Shown here in pieces: positions 1 through 5,308 of a stretch of 6,069 bases of DNA. Made by a program: the position numbers and the translations under genes. The notes under the pieces were generated by a model, which had not been told where the DNA came from, ran no database searches, and was given only the letters and a program-made list of their open reading frames with translations. Within the stretch, counting starts at the first letter, position 1. Each line of letters opens with the position of its first letter. Origin of the DNA: Candidatus Latescibacterota bacterium (GTDB taxonomy: Bacteria; JAAXHH01). The stretch is from NCBI GenBank assembly GCA_022821935.1, contig JAJECR010000197.1:1-6069 (forward strand), in the 5' to 3' direction.

Positions 1-2
1 TG

Positions 3-401
3 CCGCCGGGCACGGGGGACGCGCACCTGACGCTGACCCAGTCCGTGCCGCTGACCGGCGGCCTGGTGGTGACGACGCCGCAGGACGTGGCCCTCATCGA
101 TGCGCGGCGCGGCGTGGCCATGTTCCAGCAGGTCAATGTGCCCATACTCGGCATCATCGAAAACATGAGTTATTTCAACTGTCCCCACTGCGGCGAGCGC
201 ACGGATATCTTCACGACGGGCGGAGGCAGACGGGCCAGCGAGGCGCTGGGCGTGCCCTTCGTCGGTGAATTGCCCTTAGATCCGGCGGTCTGCCTGGCGG
301 GCGACCAGGGCACCCCCATCGTCCGGAGGGATCCGGACTCGCAGCAGACGACGGCCTTCCGCCGTGTGGCGGAAACGCTGCGGACATCGATCGGGGTATA
401 A
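3..401 (+). CDS. mrp: Mrp/ApbC family Fe-S cluster carrier ATPase, 3' part (5' end outside the window)
   Basis: This is the C-terminal 132 residues of a ParA/MinD-like P-loop ATPase of the Mrp/NBP35/ApbC family, cytosolic proteins that bind an Fe-S cluster between two subunits and pass it to target enzymes. The frame is open at the window edge and begins with PPGTGD, the family's conserved segment normally preceded by D-L. It continues through TTPQDVAL and GIIENMSYF to the signature CPHCG (Cys codons at 180-182 and 189-191), whose two cysteines hold the bridging cluster in the dimer. A GxPFVGELPLDP segment follows, also typical of the family. The Walker A motif and any N-terminal domain lie upstream of the window. 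The stop is TAA at 399-401. The PP-loop gene starts 13 nt downstream on the same strand, so the two are probably co-transcribed. Family assignment is firm; the client proteins are unknown. Confidence 0.95.
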   Translation, partial: PPGTGDAHLTLTQSVPLTGGLVVTTPQDVALIDARRGVAMFQQVNVPILGIIENMSYFNCPHCGERTDIFTTGGGRRASEALGVPFVGELPLDPAVCLAGDQGTPIVRRDPDSQQTTAFRRVAETLRTSIGV

Positions 402-414
402 GGGGGAAGCGACC

Positions 415-1455
415 ATGTCCAAACCCGTGAAAGCAGTCGGATTGCTGTCCGGCGGTCTGGACAGCACTATCGCGGCCGCCATGCTGATGCGGCAAGGCAT
501 CGAAATCCAGGGGCTCACCTTCTATACCGGATTCTGCGTGGTGGAGCACAACCGCAGGTCCAAGACGCGGAAGCGCAAGAAACCGGTGCGCAACGAGGCC
601 CTGCAGGCCGGCGCCAAGCTGGACCTGCCCGTCGAGATGATCGACATCTCCGGACCGGACTACCTCAAGGTGCTGACCGATCCGAAATACGGTTACGGAA
701 AAACCGTGAACCCATGTATCGACTGCCGCATCTTCATGTTCAGGCGGGCCCGCCAATACATGGACGAGATAGGCGCCCAGTTCATGTTCACCGGCGAGGT
801 CCTCGGCCAGCGGCCCATGTCCCAGCGCCGCCAGCCCATGAACGTCATCGACAGAGATGCCGAACTGGACGGCCTGTTGCTAAGGCCCCTTTCCGCGAAG
901 CGCCTCCCGCCCACCGTGCCGGAGCTGGAGGGATGGGTGGACCGGGAGCAACTGGGCGACATCCAGGGACGCTCCCGCCAGAAGCAGATGGAACTGGCCG
1001 AGGAGTACGGCATCGAGGACTATCCTTCGCCCGCGGGGGGCTGCTGCTACCTGACCGATGAGAACTTCGGCCGGCGCATCCTCGACTTCTTCGAATACGA
1101 GGGCAAGGAAAACCTCACCATGGACGACGTGATGCTCCTCAAGATCGGCCGCCACTTCCGCGTCAAGCCCGATGTGAAAGTCGTAATGGGACGGGAGGAA
1201 GGGGAGAACAAGTTCCTGGAACGCTACGCTCCGGGCCGGTGGAGACTGGAAACCAGGGACGTCACGGGTCCCACCACCCTCGTCGAGGGCCATCCCACCG
1301 ACGACGACCTCCGTCAGATCGCGGGCATGACCGTGCGGTACGCCGGCTCGAAGGCCGAGCCCGGCACCCCGGTGGCCTGCCGCTACGAAGATACCGAGCG
1401 AGTCCTCGAACCGTCCCCGGTCGAGGAGTCCGTGGTGGAGGAATGGCGGATTTAG
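415..1455 (+). CDS. PP-loop ATPase with C-terminal NFACT-R-like domain, predicted tRNA sulfur transferase (ThiI/MnmA-like)
   Basis: This 346-residue protein begins with the ATP-pyrophosphatase PP-loop SGGLDS (residues 12-17), used by tRNA thiolases to adenylate the target base. A basic stretch follows (about 47-59), then NPCIDC (Cys101, Cys104), TGEVLGQRP (126-134) and PAGGCCYL with Cys210-Cys211. The placement of PP-loop, CxxC and distal cysteine recalls MnmA, TtcA and TtuA, where these cysteines carry sulfur or bind a [4Fe-4S] cluster. Residues from about 235 (MDDVMLLKIGRHFRV...VVMGREEGENKFL) resemble the RNA-binding NFACT-R (DUF814) domain that follows ThiI-like PP-loops in some bacteria. 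There is no rhodanese or THUMP domain. The ATG at 415 is preferred over in-frame ATG 364, which lies inside the Mrp gene, because GGGGGA sits 7 nt upstream. The Mrp neighbour supports Fe-S dependence. The exact modified nucleoside cannot be read from the sequence. Confidence 0.85.
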   Translation: MSKPVKAVGLLSGGLDSTIAAAMLMRQGIEIQGLTFYTGFCVVEHNRRSKTRKRKKPVRNEALQAGAKLDLPVEMIDISGPDYLKVLTDPKYGYGKTVNPCIDCRIFMFRRARQYMDEIGAQFMFTGEVLGQRPMSQRRQPMNVIDRDAELDGLLLRPLSAKRLPPTVPELEGWVDREQLGDIQGRSRQKQMELAEEYGIEDYPSPAGGCCYLTDENFGRRILDFFEYEGKENLTMDDVMLLKIGRHFRVKPDVKVVMGREEGENKFLERYAPGRWRLETRDVTGPTTLVEGHPTDDDLRQIAGMTVRYAGSKAEPGTPVACRYEDTERVLEPSPVEESVVEEWRI

Positions 1456-1458
1456 GGC

Positions 1459-1463
1459 GGTGA
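1459..1463 (+). promoter_or_regulatory. Shine-Dalgarno GGTGA supporting the upstream start at 1470
   Basis: GGTGA can pair with the UCACC part of the 16S rRNA tail and sits 6 nt before ATG 1470. The alternative start at 1593 is preceded by CCTCGATGTCTGC, with no purine-rich site. The contrast favours translation of the extended esterase. The site is short, so the support is moderate. Confidence 0.5.
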
Positions 1464-1469
1464 ACGAAT

Positions 1470-1589
1470 ATGTTGCCTTTTGCGATCCAGGTACCGCGCC
1501 CTGCAACCATCAAGGCGATGAAAGAGCTGGAAGAAGGAAAGGGTCAGCGTTTTGACAATGCCGAAGGTTTGTACCAAGACCTCGATGTC
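1470..1589 (+). other. RelB/DinJ antitoxin C-terminal-like segment (gene remnant or fused domain)
   Basis: The 40 residues encoded here begin LPFAIQVP, then TIKAMKELEEGKG, then RFDNAEGLYQDLDV. This follows the C-terminal half of RelB/DinJ antitoxins: E. coli DinJ has LPFDLREPN, a TI-containing helix and a final DADDLFDKLGI. That half wraps around and neutralises the RelE/YafQ-type toxin. The N-terminal ribbon-helix-helix DNA-binding half is absent: an in-frame TGA (1461-1463) lies just upstream, and the preceding gene ends at 1455. No RelE/YafQ/HigB toxin reading frame follows; the esterase does. I see the match by eye from recalled family sequences. Whether this is a decayed antitoxin captured by the esterase or a functional fused domain is inference. 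Confidence 0.65.
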
Positions 1590-2261
1590 TGCATGACCGA
1601 TCTCCCCGTTATTGAACGCGTATCCAACCATTCGGCCGAGGTCAACGCATCCATCATCTGGCTTCATGGTCTGGGGGCGGACGGAGGCGATTTTGTGCCG
1701 ATTGTTCCGCAACTGGGGCTGCCGGCGGCCTACGCAGTCCGCTTCGTGTTTCCGTCGGCGCCATCCATCCCGGTGACGATCAACCAGGGGATGGTTATGC
1801 CCGCCTGGTACGATATTATGGAACTGGGCGATGCCCGTCGTATCGACAAAACCGGGTTGCGCGATTCCGCCGGCAAGGTGCAGGCGTTAATGCGACGGGA
1901 GATCGATCGGGGCGTACCGAGCGAACGGATCCTGCTGGCGGGATTCTCCCAGGGTGGCGCGGTCAGTTTCGAAGCCGGGCTGTCGTGCCCATACCGGATC
2001 GGAGGCATCATCGCCCTGTCCACCTACTTTCCCACGGCCGCCAGTGTCGTCGTGCATCCCGCTCAATCCGGGCTTCCCATACTGGTCTGCCACGGATCGA
2101 TGGACCCGATGCTGAATGAATCCCTGGCCCGCGCCGCCGCCGAATCTCTCAGGCGATTGGGCATGGTTCCCGAATACCACGCGTATCCCATGGGCCACGA
2201 GGTGTCTCCACAGGAAATCGATCAGATCGGCCAATGGATCCGGGTCGTACTGGGGAACTGA
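1470..2261 (+). CDS. Phospholipase/carboxylesterase family alpha/beta hydrolase with an antitoxin-like N-terminal extension
   Basis: This is a 263-residue reading frame. Residues 42-263 (from ATG 1593, 222 residues) match the phospholipase/carboxylesterase family (PF02230; EstB and acyl-protein thioesterase relatives), small cytosolic serine esterases usually about 220 residues long. Visible motifs are WLHGLGADGGDF (oxyanion-hole side, 64-75), PAWYD, and GFSQGG with nucleophile Ser160. The likely acid is Asp212 (GSMDP) and the base His243 (MGHEV), so the triad is complete. The physiological ester is unknown. The first 40 residues are not part of the esterase fold and resemble a RelB/DinJ antitoxin C-terminus. 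Start choice: GGTGA lies 6 nt before ATG 1470, whereas no Shine-Dalgarno is visible before ATG 1593, so translation from 1470 is favoured; the 1593 start fits the family length better. The gene lies 14 nt after the PP-loop gene, probably in the same transcript, and converges on the amidohydrolase operon. Confidence 0.85.
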   Translation: MLPFAIQVPRPATIKAMKELEEGKGQRFDNAEGLYQDLDVCMTDLPVIERVSNHSAEVNASIIWLHGLGADGGDFVPIVPQLGLPAAYAVRFVFPSAPSIPVTINQGMVMPAWYDIMELGDARRIDKTGLRDSAGKVQALMRREIDRGVPSERILLAGFSQGGAVSFEAGLSCPYRIGGIIALSTYFPTAASVVVHPAQSGLPILVCHGSMDPMLNESLARAAAESLRRLGMVPEYHAYPMGHEVSPQEIDQIGQWIRVVLGN

Positions 2262-2273
2262 GGTGAATGTTTA

Positions 2274-2300
2274 CTCAGGAGCACCTTGGAAGCCTCTGAG
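2274..2300. terminator. Weak inverted repeat in the convergent gap, possible bidirectional terminator
   Basis: CTCAG (2274-2278) and CTGAG (2296-2300) are reverse complements flanking a 17-nt interior that can add a G-T pair and, after one mismatch, two more pairs. It lies in the 53-nt gap between two genes that end facing each other (stops at 2261 and 2315), where a shared terminator is expected. No T-run follows on either strand, so intrinsic termination is not established. A second CTCAG at 2322-2326 could pair alternatively. Confidence 0.25.
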
Positions 2301-2314
2301 TTCAATTCGCCGGA

Positions 2315-3070
2315 TCAAACACTCAGCAATCCCGACGCGTTGTCTTCCAGAATCCCCACGACCGTGTCATCGTGTAGATCGATAAGCACGCGCGCCATGG
2401 CCGCCGCCGGCATGAATACCGGGGCGTGGGATCCGAACAGTACTTTGCCCCCGATTCCCGCGTCCACCAGCATTTTCACACTGTCCACCCCGTCCACCTG
2501 GGAAGTATCCGCGTAAAGACCGGGCAGGTCGCGGACTTGCGCCGCGAATTCTCTCAAAACAGCTGCGCTCGCCCCGCCGATGACCAGTTTCAGATTGGGA
2601 TGGCGCTTCGCCGCGTCCACGACGGCCTGCACCGGAAAGTCGGGCACTTGCGCCAATGGATGGTGCCGACGCGGGTCCTCGATTCGGATCTGGACCATTA
2701 CCGTCAGGTTGAAGCGCCCAGCTTCCGCGAGCAAATCGTCCGCGACGGTCAAGTCATACCCTCCATACCCAGGCAGTAGCTTGATCATGCGGATGGCACG
2801 ATACCCAGCCGCCTTTTCAATCTCTCCCCGCCAGGTGGGCAGCGTCGGATCGATGACCGGGACCGGCCTGATACTGTCGTACTCGTTCGCCGCTTCATAT
2901 ACGACCGAATTGCAGAGGTGCGGATTGGCGCTCCACGCGGCAGCCAGCGGCGCCATGAAGATGCACTCAACGCCGTATTCACGCAGTGAAGCCCGTACCG
3001 AAGCCGCCTCATACGGCACGTTGACCAGCGCGGGCCACGGCCCGGTCCAGGCGTTGACGTCGATGATCAC
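2315..3070 (-). CDS. Amidohydrolase_2-like TIM-barrel protein lacking the usual metal ligands
   Basis: This is a 251-residue protein with the overall pattern of the amidohydrolase_2 family (PF04909/COG2159): an N-terminal IDVNAWTGPWP, YDSIRPVPVIDPTLP, MIKLLPGYGGYDL, a LKLVIGG strand, YADTS, and LFGSHAPVF near the end. The metal-binding residues seen in active relatives are replaced. The HxH after strand 1 is Asn6-Ala-Trp8, the strand-5 His position reads VMVQIRIED, the strand-6 His motif (AHxG) reads VIGGAS, and the final Asp of GSDAP is His215. It may therefore be a non-metal pseudo-enzyme, a partner subunit, or a subfamily with a different active site (His136-His137 and His215 are available). 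The start is GTG at 3070, whose GTGA overlaps the upstream gene's TGA by 4 nt, a classic coupling signal. The frame stays open far upstream (to 3742), but that part merely shadows the neighbouring gene. It is the last gene of the minus-strand operon. Confidence 0.85.
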   Translation of the reverse strand: MIIDVNAWTGPWPALVNVPYEAASVRASLREYGVECIFMAPLAAAWSANPHLCNSVVYEAANEYDSIRPVPVIDPTLPTWRGEIEKAAGYRAIRMIKLLPGYGGYDLTVADDLLAEAGRFNLTVMVQIRIEDPRRHHPLAQVPDFPVQAVVDAAKRHPNLKLVIGGASAAVLREFAAQVRDLPGLYADTSQVDGVDSVKMLVDAGIGGKVLFGSHAPVFMPAAAMARVLIDLHDDTVVGILEDNASGLLSV

Positions 3071-3903
3071 GTCGAATCTCCCTGGTTCCCTTCCATCTTC
3101 AATATCCGTAATGCGTTCTCCCACAGGATCGCCCGCTTGTCCGCGTCCGGTATTTCCGCCCCCAGGACCTTGTTCATCGTGACGCCGAAGTGCCGGATGG
3201 GCGCGTCGGAACCGTAGATGACCCGGTGCGGGCCCAGACGCTGGACGGCAGTTTCGACCAGGCCGCTTTCCGGGTCTCCGCCCGATGTATCCACGACCAC
3301 GTTCGGCACGCCGGCGACCGCCTCGATGCCTCGGTACCCCACGCCATTTAGATGAGCCATGATGATCCGCGACTCGGGGTGGCGGCGGGCGAGATCGGCC
3401 ACGTCGAAGGGCGTCGATTCTCCGGGCAGGTTGCCCGTGGTCTTCAGCCAGGCGTGCTGCAACACGGGCACGTCCTTCGCGACGGCAGCTTCCATGATCG
3501 GGTCGAGACCGGGGTCTGTCGCACGACGCGCCACCCAGAGCTTTACTGCCATCATGGCGTGCTTGCCCACGCAACGCTCGATCTCGGCGACGGCTTGGTC
3601 CGGGAAGGCCGGCGTCACGTAGCAGAAGGGCAGGATCGCCTCCGGCTCCGCGTCGCGCATCCGCAGCACGTAGTCGTTGGCCTGCCGGCACTGGTCGGGC
3701 GTGGGTTCGTAAGGGGTGGTCTCGTGTAAGGAAAATACGCACATCCTGGTCACGCCGGATCTGCGGGCCGTGGCGACAAGCCTTTCCGCGTCCTTGTCGG
3801 GCGAGGAAACCCTATAGGACCCGAAGCAGTTCAGGGGATGTACGTGGATGTCCAGCGCCGGTCCGCCGGGCAGCAGCTTTGTACGCAGGGCGGCGAGGGT
3901 CAT
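3067..3903 (-). CDS. Amidohydrolase_2 family metal-dependent hydrolase
   Basis: This 278-residue TIM-barrel protein belongs to the amidohydrolase superfamily (PF04909/COG2159, which includes decarboxylases such as ACMSD and various hydrolases). The metal-site residues are in place: LDIHVHP gives His20 and His22 after strand 1, VKLWV carries Lys121 on strand 4, VLQHAW gives His150 on strand 5, IMAHLNG gives His184 on strand 6, and IYGSDAP gives the catalytic Asp233. A mononuclear metal enzyme is therefore likely. The substrate is not evident; the divergent loop at 55-75 probably shapes specificity. There is no signal peptide, so it is cytosolic. ATG 3903 directly abuts the TAA of the upstream lactonase-like gene (TAAATG), and its own TGA overlaps the GTG of the next gene, so all three are likely translationally coupled and serve one pathway. 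Confidence 0.9.
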   Translation of the reverse strand: MTLAALRTKLLPGGPALDIHVHPLNCFGSYRVSSPDKDAERLVATARRSGVTRMCVFSLHETTPYEPTPDQCRQANDYVLRMRDAEPEAILPFCYVTPAFPDQAVAEIERCVGKHAMMAVKLWVARRATDPGLDPIMEAAVAKDVPVLQHAWLKTTGNLPGESTPFDVADLARRHPESRIIMAHLNGVGYRGIEAVAGVPNVVVDTSGGDPESGLVETAVQRLGPHRVIYGSDAPIRHFGVTMNKVLGAEIPDADKRAILWENALRILKMEGNQGDST

Positions 3904-4752
3904 TTACAGCCGATAGAAGGAGATGGCGTTGTCCCGGAACAGCTTGCGTTTCTCCGTGTCCGAGAGTCCGTCGGTCGCCCAGGACAGGGTCTCCACCCAG
4001 CGCGGATACTCGGTGGCCTGGAAGGCGACCGGCCAGTCCCCGCCGTACATGACCCGGTCGATGCCGAAACAATCGATCACGTGATCGATGTAGGGCTTCA
4101 GGTCTTCGGGCGTCCACCGTTCCATGTCCGCCTCGGTGACCAGTCCCGACACCTTGCAGCATACGTTGGGCATATCCGCCAGGGTCCTCAGTTCATCCTT
4201 CCACGGGGCGAAGACCTGGTTCTTGATGTCGGGCTTGCCGATGTGGTCCAGGATGAAGGAGACATCGGGGCACTGCCGGACGAATTCGAGCACGTTCGCC
4301 AGCTGCGGGTGGAAGATGCAGATATCGAAGGACAGCCCGTGAGACGGCAGCAGGCGAACGCCTTCGATGAAGCCAGGCTGAAGGCAGAAATCAACGGATT
4401 CGGGCTGCAACAGGCGGCGGATACCCTTGACCAGCGGAATCCCGGCCAGGGTCTCGAGATCCTTATTGACCACCGCGCCCCGTTCGAGCGGCGCGTTCGC
4501 CACGATCCCGCGAATACGGCCGTCCTGCCGGGCAAGACCGGATACCCATTCCGCTTCTTGGACGTGCTGGCCGGCGTCGCATTCGCACTGCACGAAGACC
4601 ATCTGCTCCACCTGGACGTCCCCACAGGCCTGCCGGTATTCATCCAGCAGGTACCGCTGGTTCAGCAAGGGGATATCGTCCAGCCAACTGTACCTCAGGT
4701 GATTCGGGTCCCAGAGATGAACATGGGTGTCGACGATGGGGAAGCTTACCAT
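3904..4752 (-). CDS. COG3618-type TIM-barrel hydrolase (predicted lactonase)
   Basis: This 282-residue protein belongs to the amidohydrolase-superfamily branch COG3618, which includes L-fuconolactonase, L-rhamnonolactonase and related sugar-acid or aromatic-pathway lactonases. It opens with IVDTHVHLWDP (His10, His12) and SWLDD, then has QCECDAGQHVQEAEWV, the branch-typical VKGIRRLLQPE (108-118), FHPQ (His148), LDHIGKP (His170), a CKVSGL strand and MYGGDWPV with catalytic Asp239. All key positions of the family are filled, and the length matches relatives. It acts in the cytosol; hydrolysis of a lactone from sugar-acid breakdown is the best guess from the family, but the substrate is not determined. 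The start ATG 4752 has AGGGA 7 nt upstream, within a small palindromic CCCTGGCAGGG. The small membrane-protein gene ends 28 nt upstream, and the next amidohydrolase starts at the base after this stop. Confidence 0.9.
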   Translation of the reverse strand: MVSFPIVDTHVHLWDPNHLRYSWLDDIPLLNQRYLLDEYRQACGDVQVEQMVFVQCECDAGQHVQEAEWVSGLARQDGRIRGIVANAPLERGAVVNKDLETLAGIPLVKGIRRLLQPESVDFCLQPGFIEGVRLLPSHGLSFDICIFHPQLANVLEFVRQCPDVSFILDHIGKPDIKNQVFAPWKDELRTLADMPNVCCKVSGLVTEADMERWTPEDLKPYIDHVIDCFGIDRVMYGGDWPVAFQATEYPRWVETLSWATDGLSDTEKRKLFRDNAISFYRL

Positions 4753-4780
4753 GGATTTGTCCCTGCCAGGGCTTGTTTGG

Positions 4781-4996
4781 TTATGAGTAAATAACCAATT
4801 TGATCATTATAGACAGATACGCTGCGAGAATGATGCCGATGATCCATCGAAAGTAAGTGGCATTGCTTTCGATAAGGTATCTGATGTGGTTATCCGACGC
4901 TTCAAGCCGGGCCAACCTGTTTTTGACACTGTAGTCTTCGTAATAGATTTCGACCATGCCTTCTTCGGTGGCGCTGTGTGTTTTATTGTCGCGCAT
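4781..4996 (-). CDS. Small coiled-coil, single-pass membrane protein (XhlA-like)
   Basis: This 71-residue protein is encoded just before the lactonase on the same strand. An acidic, polar N-terminus (residues 1-22) is followed by a short helical stretch RLARLEASDNHIRYLIESN (27-45) with heptad-like spacing. A C-terminal hydrophobic segment of about 20 residues (WIIGIILAAYLSIMIKLVI) follows, so the protein is probably tail-anchored with its N-terminus in the cytosol. This order and the RL-RLE...RWIIG pattern resemble the XhlA/haemolysin-like small proteins known from phage lysis cassettes and many chromosomes. Similarity in such short proteins is weak, and no holin or lysin gene is nearby. The start is well supported by AGGAAGGA 5 nt before ATG 4996. 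An alternative start at Met14 lacks such a site. Its role is unknown. Confidence 0.75.
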   Translation of the reverse strand: MRDNKTHSATEEGMVEIYYEDYSVKNRLARLEASDNHIRYLIESNATYFRWIIGIILAAYLSIMIKLVIYS

Positions 4997-5001
4997 TATA
5001 A

Positions 5002-5009
5002 TCCTTCCT
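5002..5009 (-). promoter_or_regulatory. Strong Shine-Dalgarno AGGAAGGA of the small membrane-protein gene
   Basis: Read on the minus strand, AGGAAGGA is followed by TTATA and ATG. It is the strongest ribosome-binding site in the window and fixes the 71-residue start, which makes it likely that this small gene is really translated. Confidence 0.75.
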
Positions 5010-5010
5010 G

Positions 5011-5025
5011 CTGCATAATCTGCAG
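5011..5025. repeat. Short inverted repeat CTGCA-N5-TGCAG, possible operator
   Basis: A perfect 5-bp inverted repeat with a 5-nt spacer lies immediately upstream of the Shine-Dalgarno of the minus-strand operon. A further TGCAG copy occurs at 5028-5032. The position suits a repressor site or a 5'-leader hairpin. A repeat of this length can arise by chance. Confidence 0.3.
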
Positions 5026-5046
5026 GCTTGCAGACGAGTACAAGCT

Positions 5047-5070
5047 ACCAGCGCAAAGGCCGGCAGTCAA
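5047..5070 (-). promoter_or_regulatory. Weak candidate promoter for the minus-strand operon
   Basis: On the minus strand TTGACT (5070-5065; five of six consensus -35 bases) is followed after 17 nt by TAGCTT (5047-5042 is the -10 position), which matches only three of six consensus bases. A second candidate is TTGTAC (5043-5038), 17 nt, GATTAT (5020-5015), which would overlap the inverted repeat but leave almost no leader before the Shine-Dalgarno. Both assume a sigma70-like consensus. Confidence 0.25.
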
Positions 5071-5163
5071 TGGATTTACAGCTTCTCCTTCGTCCGGCGG
5101 TCCGCTACTGACCATCCTTGAGAAACCCCGTGGAATCAGGCACCCGTGACGTCCTTTTTCTGC

Positions 5164-5192
5164 TTGAACTATCTTGCGTCCCCGTGTACTAT
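5164..5192 (+). promoter_or_regulatory. Candidate sigma70-type promoter for the transporter gene
   Basis: TTGAAC (5164-5169) and TACTAT (5187-5192) are separated by exactly 17 nt and each match four of six consensus bases. Transcription would begin near 5199, giving a leader of about 110 nt before ATG 5309. No other pair with good spacing was seen closer to the gene. The call rests on an assumed E. coli-like consensus. Confidence 0.4.
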
Positions 5193-5308
5193 GCCGGTTC
5201 GACCTGATCCATCAAATACTCCCGGTTTCTGTCCGATCGTTCGTCCTCGGCGTTGGTTGGACTATTCCCTTTAGTCGATAAACACCGTCAAATCTCGAAT
5301 CCCACTTC

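Larger units (their letters stand above)
4997..5308. other. Divergent intergenic region with promoter-like elements
   Basis: These 312 bases separate the minus-strand amidohydrolase operon from the plus-strand transporter. They are visibly richer in A and T than the flanking genes. I see no convincing protein-coding frame and no tRNA. It contains the Shine-Dalgarno of the small protein gene, a CTGCA-N5-TGCAG inverted repeat at 5011-5025, and promoter-like hexamers on both strands. The stretch 5071-5160 shows nothing I can name. Confidence 0.6.

Noticed and set aside
364..414. Earlier ATG for the PP-loop gene
   Set aside because: The added 17 residues overlap the Mrp coding end and lie before the natural GGGGGA-ATG start at 415, where the PP-loop follows at the usual distance.
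880..1506. Minus-strand frame opposite the PP-loop gene
   Set aside because: It is an antisense shadow of a conserved gene with no recognisable motifs.
3071..3742. In-frame upstream extension of the metal-ligand-less amidohydrolase, giving a 475-residue frame
   Set aside because: This part lies antiphase over the well-recognised 278-residue amidohydrolase, has arginine/proline-rich shadow composition, and the GTG at 3070 in a GTGA overlap is a natural start.
3838..4794. Long plus-strand frame (318 residues) opposite the lactonase-like gene
   Set aside because: It is the antisense of a clear COG3618 gene in GC-rich DNA and shows no recognisable family motif.
5196..5204. GGTTCGACC, resembling a tRNA T-loop
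   Set aside because: No T-stem of five pairs, no anticodon arm and no acceptor stem can be built around it.
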